NCBI GenBank assembly: GCA_026224825.1
Contig: JAMFRO010000022.1
Coordinates: 62,001 to 126,000 of the forward strand
Length of the DNA: 64,000 nucleotides
DNA from: a bacterium
GTDB lineage: Bacteria > Pseudomonadota > Alphaproteobacteria > Acetobacterales > Acetobacteraceae
Reading direction: 5' to 3'
Below the pieces are notes generated by a model. It saw only the letters and a program-made list of their open reading frames with translations. It did not search any database and had not been told where the DNA came from. The position numbers were made by a program, and so were the translations under genes. Numbering within the stretch: position 1 is the first letter of the stretch; each line of letters opens with the position of its first letter. Shown here piece by piece: positions 43,464 to 52,425 of this stretch.

Positions 43464-44759
43464 TCATCCGGCCTTATCCAGCGCCTGTGCCAAATCCGCC
43501 AGAATATCGTCGATATGCTCCAGCCCGATGGACAGCCGCACATAGCCTGGCGAAACCCCCGTTGCGAGTTGATCTTCTGCCGAAAGCTGGCTGTGCGTTG
43601 TGCTGGCGGGGTGGATGGCCAGTGATCTTGCATCGCCGATGTTGGCGACGTGGTAGAAGAGTTCCAATCCGGAAATAAAATGTTTTCCCGCCTCAGCGCC
43701 GCCAGCCAGTTCGAACCCAACCAGCCCGCCCGCACCGCCACGCAGGTATTTTTGCGCGCGTTCCTTATCGATACCTTCAGCCAGACTGGGGTGGATCACT
43801 TTCACAACATCCTTGCGCTGGCTGAGAAACTTCACCACCGCCGCGGCGTTCTCGCTATGCCGGGCGATACGGAGTGGCAGCGTCTCAATCCCCTGGATGA
43901 TCTGGAAAGCATTGAAGGGCGACAAAGCCGCACCGAGATCGCGCAGCAGCACGACGCGGGCGCGGATGATGTAGGCAATGGGGCCGAGCGGCTTTACGGC
44001 CTCAGTCCAGATGGCGCCGTGGTAGCTATTGTCCGGCGTGTTGAGCAGCGGCTGGCGTTGCGGATGTGCGGACCAGTCGAAATTACCACCATCGATAATG
44101 GCACCACCAATCGAGGTGCCATGCCCGCCGATATATTTGGTTGTGGAATACACCACCACCGCCGCACCATGCTCGAAAGGCCGCACCAGCAGGGGTGCTG
44201 CCGTATTGTCCATGATGAGCGGGATGCCCTGTTTGCGGCCAATTTCCGCCACCTCCTCGATGGGGAAGAGCCGCAGTTTCGGGTTGGGCAAAGTCTCGGC
44301 ATAATAGGCGCGGGTGCGGTCATCCGTGGCATTGGCGAAGGCGTGCGGGTCCGCCGGGTCCACGAAGCGCACCTCCAGCCCCTGGTCCTTCAGCGTGTTG
44401 GCAAACAGGTTCCAGGTACCGCCGTACAGATCGGTGGAGGCGACGATGTTATCGCCGGCCCGCGCGAGGTTCTGCACGGAAAACGCGGAAGCCGCCTGGC
44501 CCGAGGCCACGGCGAGTGCGGCGACACCGCCCTCCAACGCGGCCAGGCGCTGCTCCAGCACATCCGTCGTGGGATTCATGATGCGGGTGTAGATATTCCC
44601 GAACTCTTTCAGCGCGAACAGATTGGCCGCGTGCTCGGGCGAGTGGAACTGGTAGGAGGTGGTCTGGTGGATCGGCACGGCAACCGAGCCGGTGGTGGCA
44701 TCCGCCCGCCAGCCGGCATGCAGGGCCAGGGTTTCCGGGTGTTTGGAGGTGAGGGCCAT
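43464..44759 (-). CDS. metY: O-acetylhomoserine sulfhydrylase (aminocarboxypropyltransferase)
   Basis: 431 residues of the Cys/Met-metabolism PLP family; it uses O-acetylhomoserine and sulfide to make homocysteine for methionine. The PLP lysine is K208 in VVYSTTKYIGGHGTSIGG; the N-terminus HAGWRADATTGSVAVPIHQT and the length are those of MetY rather than MetB or MetZ. No SAM-II riboswitch is recognised upstream, though a short inverted repeat (CTAC...GTAG, about 44800-44820) is present. Confidence 0.95.
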   Translation of the reverse strand: MALTSKHPETLALHAGWRADATTGSVAVPIHQTTSYQFHSPEHAANLFALKEFGNIYTRIMNPTTDVLEQRLAALEGGVAALAVASGQAASAFSVQNLARAGDNIVASTDLYGGTWNLFANTLKDQGLEVRFVDPADPHAFANATDDRTRAYYAETLPNPKLRLFPIEEVAEIGRKQGIPLIMDNTAAPLLVRPFEHGAAVVVYSTTKYIGGHGTSIGGAIIDGGNFDWSAHPQRQPLLNTPDNSYHGAIWTEAVKPLGPIAYIIRARVVLLRDLGAALSPFNAFQIIQGIETLPLRIARHSENAAAVVKFLSQRKDVVKVIHPSLAEGIDKERAQKYLRGGAGGLVGFELAGGAEAGKHFISGLELFYHVANIGDARSLAIHPASTTHSQLSAEDQLATGVSPGYVRLSIGLEHIDDILADLAQALDKAG

Positions 44760-44827
44760 GTGACTGTCCTGTTGTTATGCGGACAGCATGGCATAGGCGT
44801 TGATTACCTACAATATCAGTAGATTGA

Positions 44828-44855
44828 TGGCGGCGGGGTGCCAAACCCCGCCGCC
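44828..44855 (-). terminator. GC-rich hairpin after the phosphatase-autotransporter gene
   Basis: The perfect stem GGCGGCGGGG / CCCCGCCGCC with a seven-base loop lies between the phosphatase-autotransporter stop and metY. No U-tract is seen in either direction. Confidence 0.55.
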
Positions 44856-44865
44856 GGAGCAGGCC

Positions 44866-46791
44866 TCAGAACCTATACGTAACAGCCAGGCGCCCGGCGA
44901 TGCCGGTGCTGTTGTTGGCGTCGCCCGCAACACCGGTCACACCGGCATCCAGGCTGAGCTGGCCGCGCACGGCACTCACATCCACCGCCAGCGTCCCGAG
45001 ATCGCGGCTGTTGAAGGCCGAGAGCTGGGTGATGGTATAGCCGGCCACCGTGCCGCGCGCCGTGACCACAGGCGTGCTCAGCAGGCGGGTGTAGCCCAAA
45101 GTGGCGGTGGGGGTAATGCTCCATTCGCCGGCGATGCGCGCGGGCATGGCGGCCTGGATGCTGGCGGTCAGGCTCGGCACGATCAGTGTCTGCGCCCCAT
45201 AGCGCAGGCCCAGGCTGCTGCCCTGTTCGGTAAAGCCGCGTAGCTGGGCGTCGGACACATCAAAGCCGAGCTGCGGCGTGTAGGTGAAGGGACCGGCCGG
45301 GATGACATTGCCGATTTCGGCATGCAGATCGTACACCGCGCCATTGGTGTTGCCGATGGCCTGGCCCAGCCCGCCGCCGAGGCTGCGGTTGTCGTGTACG
45401 CTCACCACATCGGCATTGGCACCACCCGAAATGAACGGGCCGGATTCCAAAGTGGAGAACGCATAGCGCGCGCCCAGTGTGGTGAGGAACACATTGGCCT
45501 GGGCATTGCCGCCGATGCTGGAAACCGAGCCCCAGTCATAACCGACACCGGCATAAACGGCAGCCTGGTCGTTGAAGCGATGCGTCGCGCCGATCATCAG
45601 CCCGGCGGTGCGGCTCGTCGAATCCGCGACGTTGTTGTTGCTGTCCGTGGAGAGCACACCGGCAAGGTTGGCTTCCCATATCTGCGTCTGCCCCGCGGCC
45701 AGCCCGGTGCCATTGGTATAGGGCGCGATGCTGGCGTTGGTGAGCTGGGGCAGGCGGGCGAGGTAGGATTCCGTATCGGCCACAACCTGGCCGCCGAGCT
45801 GCTGCGGCACACTGCCGAGCGTGCCGGCATCGATGGCGGATTGCAGGTAGTAATTATACCCGGTGTAGGCGCCGGAGAGCGGGGAGTTCTGCAGTGCCTG
45901 GAGCAGTGCCGCGCCGGACGCGGCATTGCCGGTGAGCCCCGACTGGCCCGGCAGCGTGGAGTAATAGACCATTTTGCCGCGCAGCACATAGATCTCGGCC
46001 TGGCTCATGCCCAGACCCAACTCCAGGTAATTATCGAGCGAGCCGTAGCTGGTGATGATCTGGTCGAGCCCGGCCTGCAGATCCGGCTGCTGCACGCCCA
46101 GAATCGTGCCGTAGGCCGGAGAAATGGCGGCCACGGCCGCGATGGAGGCGGCGGAATAGCTGTTGGTGGCGAGGTAGTTGGCCATGATATCGGCCGAGGA
46201 CATGCCGGCAATGCTCTGCAGGATCGCCGAGACCCAGCCGGTGCGGTCCTTGCCGGAGGAGCAGTTGTACATCATCGGGCCGGTGCCGTCGGCCAGATCG
46301 GCGAAGACGGTGGCGAAATTGGCGCGATACGCCGAATCGGTGACGAAGGCCTGATTCATGGCGATCAGATAACCCTCCGCCGCGGCCGACGAGGTGAGCG
46401 AGGGGATCGCCGGGCCGGCGGAGCCAAAAATATTGACTTGCACATAGGCCATGCCCGCCGGAAGATTTTGCGCCTCGGGCGCGCCGGAGATCTCGCTCGG
46501 GGTCCGCAGGTCGATATCCTCGGTGATGCCGAGCGTGCTCAGCGTGGCCTTGTCCGTGGCGCTGAGGCCCGAAAGCGCGTTGGAGCGGTAGAACACGCCG
46601 GTGCGCATCTCGCCCCCATTTGTGGTGGTATAGGCCAGGCCCGAGCCGCCATCGGCCACGGCAACGCCGGCGATGTCGCGGAAATTGCTGACCGAGGAGA
46701 GGATGGGCGTGGTGATCGCCTCTTGCGCCAAAGCCGGTGCGGCGGTGACCGCCAGCAGCACCGGGGCTGCATAAAAACTGTTTAATTTCAT
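44866..46791 (-). CDS. Tyrosine-phosphatase-type domain fused to an autotransporter beta-barrel
   Basis: 641 residues. A Sec signal peptide ends at ALAQ (about residue 22). Residues about 28-255 form a Y_phosphatase3-type domain: SNFRDIAG, GVFYRSNALSGL, DIDLRTPSE and the P-loop CSSGKDRTG with C177 as nucleophile and R183 (CX5R). A linker follows, then about residues 385-641 form an autotransporter barrel: THRFNDQAAVYAGVGYDWGS and a last strand ending VTYRF with terminal Phe. The phosphatase would therefore be carried to the outer surface, still attached. Members of Y_phosphatase3 hydrolyse phosphotyrosine/phosphoserine or phosphoinositides. A LysR gene is divergent. All catalytic residues are intact. 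Confidence 0.88.
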   Translation of the reverse strand: MKLNSFYAAPVLLAVTAAPALAQEAITTPILSSVSNFRDIAGVAVADGGSGLAYTTTNGGEMRTGVFYRSNALSGLSATDKATLSTLGITEDIDLRTPSEISGAPEAQNLPAGMAYVQVNIFGSAGPAIPSLTSSAAAEGYLIAMNQAFVTDSAYRANFATVFADLADGTGPMMYNCSSGKDRTGWVSAILQSIAGMSSADIMANYLATNSYSAASIAAVAAISPAYGTILGVQQPDLQAGLDQIITSYGSLDNYLELGLGMSQAEIYVLRGKMVYYSTLPGQSGLTGNAASGAALLQALQNSPLSGAYTGYNYYLQSAIDAGTLGSVPQQLGGQVVADTESYLARLPQLTNASIAPYTNGTGLAAGQTQIWEANLAGVLSTDSNNNVADSTSRTAGLMIGATHRFNDQAAVYAGVGYDWGSVSSIGGNAQANVFLTTLGARYAFSTLESGPFISGGANADVVSVHDNRSLGGGLGQAIGNTNGAVYDLHAEIGNVIPAGPFTYTPQLGFDVSDAQLRGFTEQGSSLGLRYGAQTLIVPSLTASIQAAMPARIAGEWSITPTATLGYTRLLSTPVVTARGTVAGYTITQLSAFNSRDLGTLAVDVSAVRGQLSLDAGVTGVAGDANNSTGIAGRLAVTYRF

Positions 46792-46833
46792 TGTGTTACC
46801 CCTGTATGTTCAGCATGGTCCGTTGCTGGTACC

Positions 46834-46852
46834 ATTCAGTGGGGTTCTGAAT
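46834..46852. promoter_or_regulatory. Candidate LysR operator
   Basis: An inverted repeat ATTCA-N9-TGAAT in the 116-base divergent region between the phosphatase-autotransporter and the LysR gene. Its size and dyad fit LysR-type binding sites, but no spacing to promoters has been tested. Confidence 0.5.
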
Positions 46853-46907
46853 CATAAAGTTACATAAGTCCAATGCATTTTAATGACAGTTTAGATAAAC
46901 CAAACGC

Positions 46908-47792
46908 ATGAAACTTGATCTGCACCGGCTGCGCCATATCGTGACGGTGGCTGAAACGCGTAGTTTCAGCCGGGCAGCGGAGCTTCTGTCCATCACCCAG
47001 CCGGCACTGAGCCGCAGCATCGCCACGCTGGAGGAGGATCTGGGCCTACGCATTTTCGACCGTGGCCGCGGCGGCGTGTTCATCACCCAGGCCGGGCGGG
47101 AGCTGGTGGAGGGGGCGGAGCGGCTGCTCGCCCAGGCGCGGTTTCTGGAACAGAACGTGCTGCAGTCGCGCACTGCCGGTACGGGTATTATCAGATTCGG
47201 TATGGCACCGATGCTGGCGGGTATTTTTCTCCCCCGGCTGCTGGGGCAAATCGCCAAAGCCTATCCAGACCTCAGTCTGCGGCCCATCGTGCGCAAGGCG
47301 GATGAGCTGATCACCGCCCTGACCGCCGGCCAGGTTGAGCTGTGCTTTATCGCGGCCAATTATCTATCGGCGCTCGATCATATTGGTGTCGATGTCATCG
47401 GTACGGTGCCGATCGGTGTTTTTGCCCGCGCCGGCCATCCGCTGCTGGGCAAGAAGGGGCTGCACTCGCATGATCTGCGCGGCTTTCCCTTTGCCGCGAG
47501 TGCCGTGGAATTTCCGGGGCAGCGCGGGGAGCCGCCGCTCATTCCCAGCATCGTCTGCGATAATTATTTTCTGATGAAAGAGCTGATGCTGACGAGCGAC
47601 ACGGTATGCGTGATGTCGCCGCTGCTGCTGCACGACGAGCTGCGCCAGGGCACAGTATGGGAGCTGGATGTAAACCTCATCGACCATACTGGTTTCGATA
47701 TATGTTCCATCCGCCTGATCAACCGCACGGAGTCGGCCAGTGCCAGGCTGGTGCTGGATCATTTCGTGAAGATCGTCCAGCAGCCTGGCTAG
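46908..47792 (+). CDS. LysR-family transcriptional regulator
   Basis: 294 residues. The winged-helix domain (about residues 1-65) has the LysR pattern HIVTVAETRSFSRAAELLSI and TQPALSRSIATLEEDLGLRI; the substrate-binding domain (about 90-290) is normal in length. Because it is divergently placed 116 bases from the phosphatase-autotransporter gene, it very probably regulates that gene and itself. The inducer is unknown. The stop TAG is shared with the start of a 108-bp repeat. Confidence 0.92.
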   Translation: MKLDLHRLRHIVTVAETRSFSRAAELLSITQPALSRSIATLEEDLGLRIFDRGRGGVFITQAGRELVEGAERLLAQARFLEQNVLQSRTAGTGIIRFGMAPMLAGIFLPRLLGQIAKAYPDLSLRPIVRKADELITALTAGQVELCFIAANYLSALDHIGVDVIGTVPIGVFARAGHPLLGKKGLHSHDLRGFPFAASAVEFPGQRGEPPLIPSIVCDNYFLMKELMLTSDTVCVMSPLLLHDELRQGTVWELDVNLIDHTGFDICSIRLINRTESASARLVLDHFVKIVQQPG

Positions 47793-47895
47793 AGCGCGAT
47801 CGGTTGAGGTCCGCTCATCTTGAGCGGCCGAAACCGTGAATCGCCCTCTCAAAAATAGCTAGAGCATGATCGCACTTGAAGCGATCATGCTCTAG
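47788..47895. repeat. 108-bp dispersed repeat, copy A (two hairpins)
   Basis: Nearly identical (two mismatches in 108) to 49793-49900. First hairpin arms include AGAG-GCGAT and CCGCTCA / TGAGCGG; after CTCAAAAATAG a second hairpin AGAGCATGATCGC / GCGATCATGCTCT follows. The first TAG of the repeat is the LysR gene stop. It lies between convergent genes. Confidence 0.9.
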
Positions 47896-47908
47896 TGCGG
47901 GAGCCCAG

Positions 47909-48505
47909 CTAGATCACCTGCGTCAGCGATCCGGTCTCGACATCGAAATGCAACCCGGCCAGCGTCAGACTGCCATCGCGTACACGCTGCGCGATCCAGG
48001 GAAAGGTGAGCAGGTTGGCGAGTGACACACGCACGGCCTCGCGCTCACAGGCCGCGCATTTGGCATCGAAATCGGCCGGTGCATCCGGCGCATCACACAC
48101 GCGTTCGCGGGCGGATTTGGCGATCGCCATCCAGGATTCGATGAAGTCGCCATGCGAACCCTCCGGGCCCTGCACCAGCGCGCGAATGCCGCCGCAGCTG
48201 CTATGCCCCATCACCACGATGCTGCGCACCTGCAGCGAGGTAACGGCGAATTCCAATGCCGCCGAGGTGCCGTGCTTGTTGTCGTCCGGCGCGTAAGGCG
48301 GCACCAGGGCACTCACATTGCGCACCACGAATATCTCGCCGGGCGCGCAGTCAAAAATCATCTCAGGGGCAACGCGGGAATCGGCGCAGGCAATGACCAT
48401 GGCCGGCGGCGACTGGCCGTCACGCGCCAGGGAGGAATACAGATCCTCATGTTCCCGCCAGTAACCGGTGCGGAAACGTTCATAGCCGTCAAGCAAACCC
48501 CTCAT
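47909..48505 (-). CDS. Beta-class carbonic anhydrase
   Basis: 198 residues, hydrating CO2 to bicarbonate. Zinc ligands and active-site pair are visible in ACADSR (Cys, Asp, Arg) and the His/Cys of MGHSSCGGI. The N-terminus MRGLLDGYERFRTGYWREHE is typical of the family. ATG 48505 overlaps the mazG stop by four bases (ATGA), so the two genes form one operon. Confidence 0.95.
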   Translation of the reverse strand: MRGLLDGYERFRTGYWREHEDLYSSLARDGQSPPAMVIACADSRVAPEMIFDCAPGEIFVVRNVSALVPPYAPDDNKHGTSAALEFAVTSLQVRSIVVMGHSSCGGIRALVQGPEGSHGDFIESWMAIAKSARERVCDAPDAPADFDAKCAACEREAVRVSLANLLTFPWIAQRVRDGSLTLAGLHFDVETGSLTQVI

Positions 48506-49290
48506 AGACCCTCCTGCTTGGCAGCGTTCCACAAGCCATCCATCTCGTCCAGGCTTGACTGGGCCGGGGTTTTGCCCCGTGCGGCCAGAGCGCGCTCGAT
48601 GGACTGGAAGCGGCGAATGAATTTTGCGTTGGCACCTTCCAGGCAGGTTTCAGCCTCATGGCCCAGCTTGCGGGCCAGATTGGCGAGCACGAAGAGCATG
48701 TCGCCCAGTTCGTCCTGTACGCGGGCGGGGTTCATGTCCGGCAATTCGGCGCGCAGCTCGGCGGTTTCCTCGGCCAGCTTGTCCAGCACGGCTTCTGGGT
48801 TTGGCCAGTCGAACTTCACACCTGCCGCGCGGGCGGTGAGTTTTTGCGCGCGCCTGAGGGCGGGCAGGGTGCTCGCCACCCCGGCCAGCACGCCCGTTTC
48901 CGCCCGGGCCAGACGCTCCTGGGTTTTCTGCGCTTCCCAGGCGCTGGTCTGGGCACTGGGGGTGCGCGCGGCCTCGTCGCCGAACACATGCGGGTGGCGG
49001 CGGATCATCTTGTCGCTGATGGCCTGGGCAACATCGTCGAAACTGAACCAGCCGCGCTCCTCGGCCAGCCTTGCGTGGTACACCACCTGGAACAACAGAT
49101 CGCCCAACTCGTCCTTCAACTGCGCCGGGTCACCGGACTGGATGGCGTCCCGCACCTCATAGGCTTCCTCGATGGTATAAGGCGCGATGGAGGTAAAATC
49201 CTGCTCTTTATCCCAAGGGCAGCCGGTTTCCGGATGGCGCAGGGCGGCCATCACATTGATCAGCGTGGAAATAGGTGGTTCAGTGCTCAT
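48502..49290 (-). CDS. mazG: Nucleoside triphosphate pyrophosphohydrolase MazG
   Basis: 262 residues with two MazG domains. GCPWDKEQDFTSIAPYTIEE starts the first; ELGDLLFQVVYHARLAEE and ELGDMLFVLANLARKLGHEA hold the EExxD/ExxD metal motifs of domains one and two. The enzyme removes aberrant or excess NTPs and lowers ppGpp under stress. The start is ATG 49290. It is divergent from the glutathione peroxidase gene. Confidence 0.95.
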   Translation of the reverse strand: MSTEPPISTLINVMAALRHPETGCPWDKEQDFTSIAPYTIEEAYEVRDAIQSGDPAQLKDELGDLLFQVVYHARLAEERGWFSFDDVAQAISDKMIRRHPHVFGDEAARTPSAQTSAWEAQKTQERLARAETGVLAGVASTLPALRRAQKLTARAAGVKFDWPNPEAVLDKLAEETAELRAELPDMNPARVQDELGDMLFVLANLARKLGHEAETCLEGANAKFIRRFQSIERALAARGKTPAQSSLDEMDGLWNAAKQEGL

Positions 49291-49320
49291 AAAATCGAAA
49301 TCTACGTTCCGGGGGACAAA

Positions 49321-49797
49321 ATGGCCAGTGCCTATGATTTCACCTTCACCACACTCAAGGGCGAGCCCTACCCGCTGGCCCAGCACAAGGGCAAACCGAT
49401 TCTGGTGGTGAACACCGCCAGCAAATGCGGGTTTACGCCGCAATATGCGGCGCTGCAGGAGCTGACCAAAAAATTCCCGGAGGTCGCCATCATCGGCGTG
49501 CCGTGTAACGATTTCGGCAATCAGGAGCCGGGTACGGCGGACCAGATCGGCAGTTTCTGCGCGCTGAATTACGGCGTGAGCTTCCCCATGATGGACAAGG
49601 AGACGACAAAAGGCCCGGCCCAGCATCCGTTCTTCAAATGGGTGGTGGAAGAGGCCGGAGGCTTCGCCAAGCCGCGCTGGAATTTCTACAAATACCTCAT
49701 CAACCGCAATGGTGAGCTGGAGGATTATTTCATCTCCACCACCAGCCCGGGCACGAAACGCTTTGCCAGGGCGCTGGAGAAATTGTTCAACAGCTAG
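49321..49797 (+). CDS. gpx: Glutathione peroxidase (Cys type)
   Basis: 158 residues reducing peroxides with glutathione or thioredoxin. C36 in TASKCGFTPQYAALQEL is the peroxidatic cysteine (not selenocysteine); conserved GVPCNDFGNQEPG (Gln) and WNFYKYLINRNGE (Trp) complete the catalytic tetrad. ATG 49321 has GGGGGA upstream. The stop TAG is shared with the start of repeat copy B. Confidence 0.95.
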   Translation: MASAYDFTFTTLKGEPYPLAQHKGKPILVVNTASKCGFTPQYAALQELTKKFPEVAIIGVPCNDFGNQEPGTADQIGSFCALNYGVSFPMMDKETTKGPAQHPFFKWVVEEAGGFAKPRWNFYKYLINRNGELEDYFISTTSPGTKRFARALEKLFNS

Positions 49798-49900
49798 AGC
49801 GCGATCGGTTGAGGTCCGCTCATCTTGAGCGGCCGAAACCGTCAATCGCCCTCTCAAAAATAGCCAGAGCATGATCGCACTTGAAGCGATCATGCTCTAG
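49793..49900. repeat. 108-bp dispersed repeat, copy B (two hairpins)
   Basis: The second copy of the repeat at 47788, in the same orientation. It again begins at the stop codon of a plus-strand gene (gpx) and again lies between convergent genes (gpx and the Nudix gene). Confidence 0.9.
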
Positions 49901-49903
49901 GCG

Positions 49904-50326
49904 TCAGATAGACCGCCGCGCGATGTTGATCACGCGCGCGATCTCGTCCCAGAGATCATAGCCGGCCAGCTCTTCGGGTGCGGCCCAGGCTACAGCCGTT
50001 GCATCATCGCCGGGCATCGCTTCGCCGCCAATGTAGCGGGCCGCGAAGTCGAGGATGGTGTAGTGGTATTCGATGCGGCCACCCTCGTCATGCGTGATGG
50101 AATCCGCATGCGCCACCATGGTGAGCGGGCCGCATTCCAGCCCGGTTTCCTCGCGTAACTCCCGCCGCGCCGCCGCCTCGGCGGTCTCCCCCAACTCCTG
50201 CTTGCCGCCGGGCAGGGACCATTGCCCCGCACCGGGCGGACGGCCGCGGCGGATGAGCAGCACGTCATCGCCACGGAGGAGAATGATGCCGATGCCGATT
50301 TGCGGGGCGGTGGGGTAGGGGGGCAT
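49904..50326 (-). CDS. Nudix hydrolase
   Basis: 140 residues. The Nudix box is complete (GGKQELGE followed by RELREETG). The N-terminus GIGIILLRGDDVLLIRRGRP and WSLPGG match MutT-like/ADP-ribose pyrophosphatase-like enzymes. The substrate is not determinable; housecleaning of oxidised nucleotides or NADH-type compounds is likely. Overlaps recG by one base (TAATG). Confidence 0.93.
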   Translation of the reverse strand: MPPYPTAPQIGIGIILLRGDDVLLIRRGRPPGAGQWSLPGGKQELGETAEAAARRELREETGLECGPLTMVAHADSITHDEGGRIEYHYTILDFAARYIGGEAMPGDDATAVAWAAPEELAGYDLWDEIARVINIARRSI

Positions 50327-52425
50327 TATCCGGCTCTCACAGTCTCGATCGCATCCCGCTGCTCGAACAGATTCAGCAACAATTTGACCGCCATCCCGCG
50401 CTCGCTCTCTAATCTCGGATCGCGTTGCAGCAGCATCACCGCATCCTGCCGGGCCATGTTCAGCAGCGCCTCGTGCTTTTCCGGGTCTGCCAGCCGGTAG
50501 CCGGGCATACCGGATTGTTTCGTGCCGAGATAATCCCCGGCGCCGCGCAGCTTGAAATCCTCATCCGCGATAACGAACCCATCATCCGTATCGCGCAGCA
50601 GCGAGAGCCGTGTGCGGGCAGTGGCGGCCAGTTTGTCATCATGCAGCAGCAGGCAAAAGCTTTTCGCAGCACCGCGCCCCACGCGCCCGCGCAACTGGTG
50701 CAGTTGCGCCAGGCCAAAGCGCTCGGCATGCTCTATCACCATCACATTGGCCTCGGGCACATCCACCCCCACCTCGATCACCGTGGTCGCCACGAGAATC
50801 TGCGCCCGGCCGGCGGCAAAATCCGCCAATGCGGCGTCGCGCTGGGCGGGCTCCATCTTGCCATGCGCCAGCACCACGGCGGCGCCAAAACGCTGGCGCA
50901 GTTGGCCAAAACGCACTTCCGTGGCGGTCAAATCGATCAACTCGGACTCACTCACCAGCGGGCACACCCAGTACACCCGCCCGCCGACGGCAATAGCGCG
51001 GGCAATCGCTTCCTCCACCTTCTCTAAATCCGAAAGCTTGTGCATGGTGGTGGTAATCCGCTCACGCCCCTGCGGTTTTTCCATAATGCGCGACACATCC
51101 ATCTCGGCCCAATGTGTCAGTAGCAAAGTGCGCGGGATCGGCGTGGCCGTCATCACCAGCATATCCGTCGCCGCCCCTTTTTTGCCCAAAGCCAGGCGCT
51201 GATCGACCCCGAAACGATGCTGCTCATCGATCACCGCCAACCCAAGATCGCGGAACTCGACATGCTTCTGGAAGATCGCATGCGTGCCGATGACGATGGG
51301 CACGCTGCCATCCTTCAACCCCGCCAGCACGCGCCGCCGCTCGGTGCCTTTTACATTGCCGGTGAGCAGTGCCACCGGCACCGGGGAGAGGCGCGAAAAA
51401 GTGGCCAGATGCTGCTTGGCCAGCACCTCCGTCGGCGCCAGAAGTGCCGCTTGAGTCCCGGCCTCCACCGCGCGCAAACACGCCAGCAGTGCCACAAAGG
51501 TTTTGCCGGAGCCGACATCGCCTTGCAGCAGCCGCAGCATCTGGTGCGGGGCGGCCATATCCGCGTCAATCTCGGCCAGCGCCTGCAACTGCCCGGCGGT
51601 GGGGGTATAGCCGAAACGCTTCAGCGCCACCGCCCGTAACCGGCCCGCACCAGCCAGCACCCGCCCCGCCCGCCGCCTGCGCATGCCGCGTACGATGGCA
51701 AAACTGATCTGCCGTGCCAGCAGCTCGTCATAGGCCAGGCGCTCGCGGGGTTTTTCGTCAGGTATCGCCAGCGGCGCCTGCAGCGCCCTGAACGCCGCGC
51801 CAAATTCCGGCCAGCCACGGCTGCGCAATACGCTCGCATCCTGCCATTCAGGAAAATCCGGCAGCACGGCCAGCGCCCCCAAAGCGGCCCGGCGCATCAC
51901 CCGCGGCACAATCCCGGCGGTGAGCGGCCATACCGGCTCTATCCAGGGGAATTCATCCTCGCGGATCTGGTTGGCCACGTAATCCGGGTGCGGCAGCACC
52001 AGCCGGTCCGCAAAGCTCTCCAGTTTGCCCGAGACGATCAGCTTGGCCCCAATAGGAAATTGCGCCAGCCGCGCCTCATGGAACAATATAATCTCGGCAA
52101 ACCCACTGCCATCGCCAATGATCACCCGGTGCGGCTGCTTCTTGGTCTGGGGCGGCTCGTGGCGCATCACCTCCACCCGCAAAGTGGCCACCATGCCCGG
52201 CCTGGCCTCGGCAATTTTCGGTGTTGCCCGGCGGTCCAGGAAATCCACCGGCAGATGGAACAGCACATCCCGCACCGTCGCCCCACCCACCAGCCTGGCC
52301 ATAAGCGAGGACAGGCGCGGCCCCAGCCCGGCCAGGCTGGTGATGGGCGCGCGCAAGGGGAGCAGAAAATCAGCGGTCACGGGCTGACTCTTGGCCAAAC
52401 CCTGCCTATACCGCAAGCCGACCAT
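50326..52425 (-). CDS. recG: ATP-dependent DNA helicase RecG
   Basis: 699 residues with ATG 52425. An N-terminal wedge (OB) domain (about 20-180) is followed by the RecA-like motor: Walker A GDVGSGKTFVALLACL, motif II IDEQHRFGVDQR, motif VI QLRGRVGRGAAKSFCLL. RecG unwinds and regresses stalled replication forks. An alternative start at GTG 52380 would shorten the N-terminus by 15 residues; the Shine-Dalgarno is weak for both. It is divergent from sdhE, with which the 5' end overlaps. Confidence 0.95.
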   Translation of the reverse strand: MVGLRYRQGLAKSQPVTADFLLPLRAPITSLAGLGPRLSSLMARLVGGATVRDVLFHLPVDFLDRRATPKIAEARPGMVATLRVEVMRHEPPQTKKQPHRVIIGDGSGFAEIILFHEARLAQFPIGAKLIVSGKLESFADRLVLPHPDYVANQIREDEFPWIEPVWPLTAGIVPRVMRRAALGALAVLPDFPEWQDASVLRSRGWPEFGAAFRALQAPLAIPDEKPRERLAYDELLARQISFAIVRGMRRRRAGRVLAGAGRLRAVALKRFGYTPTAGQLQALAEIDADMAAPHQMLRLLQGDVGSGKTFVALLACLRAVEAGTQAALLAPTEVLAKQHLATFSRLSPVPVALLTGNVKGTERRRVLAGLKDGSVPIVIGTHAIFQKHVEFRDLGLAVIDEQHRFGVDQRLALGKKGAATDMLVMTATPIPRTLLLTHWAEMDVSRIMEKPQGRERITTTMHKLSDLEKVEEAIARAIAVGGRVYWVCPLVSESELIDLTATEVRFGQLRQRFGAAVVLAHGKMEPAQRDAALADFAAGRAQILVATTVIEVGVDVPEANVMVIEHAERFGLAQLHQLRGRVGRGAAKSFCLLLHDDKLAATARTRLSLLRDTDDGFVIADEDFKLRGAGDYLGTKQSGMPGYRLADPEKHEALLNMARQDAVMLLQRDPRLESERGMAVKLLLNLFEQRDAIETVRAG

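Noticed and set aside
44760..44865. SAM-II riboswitch upstream of metY, as is common in Alphaproteobacteria
   Set aside because: No conserved SAM-II core or pseudoknot pairing was found in the leader; only a short CTAC/GTAG repeat is present.
45322..46785. Long open frame (487 codons) antisense to the phosphatase-autotransporter
   Set aside because: Gly/Arg/Ala/His-rich composition typical of a shadow frame in GC-rich DNA; the sense frame has clear domains.
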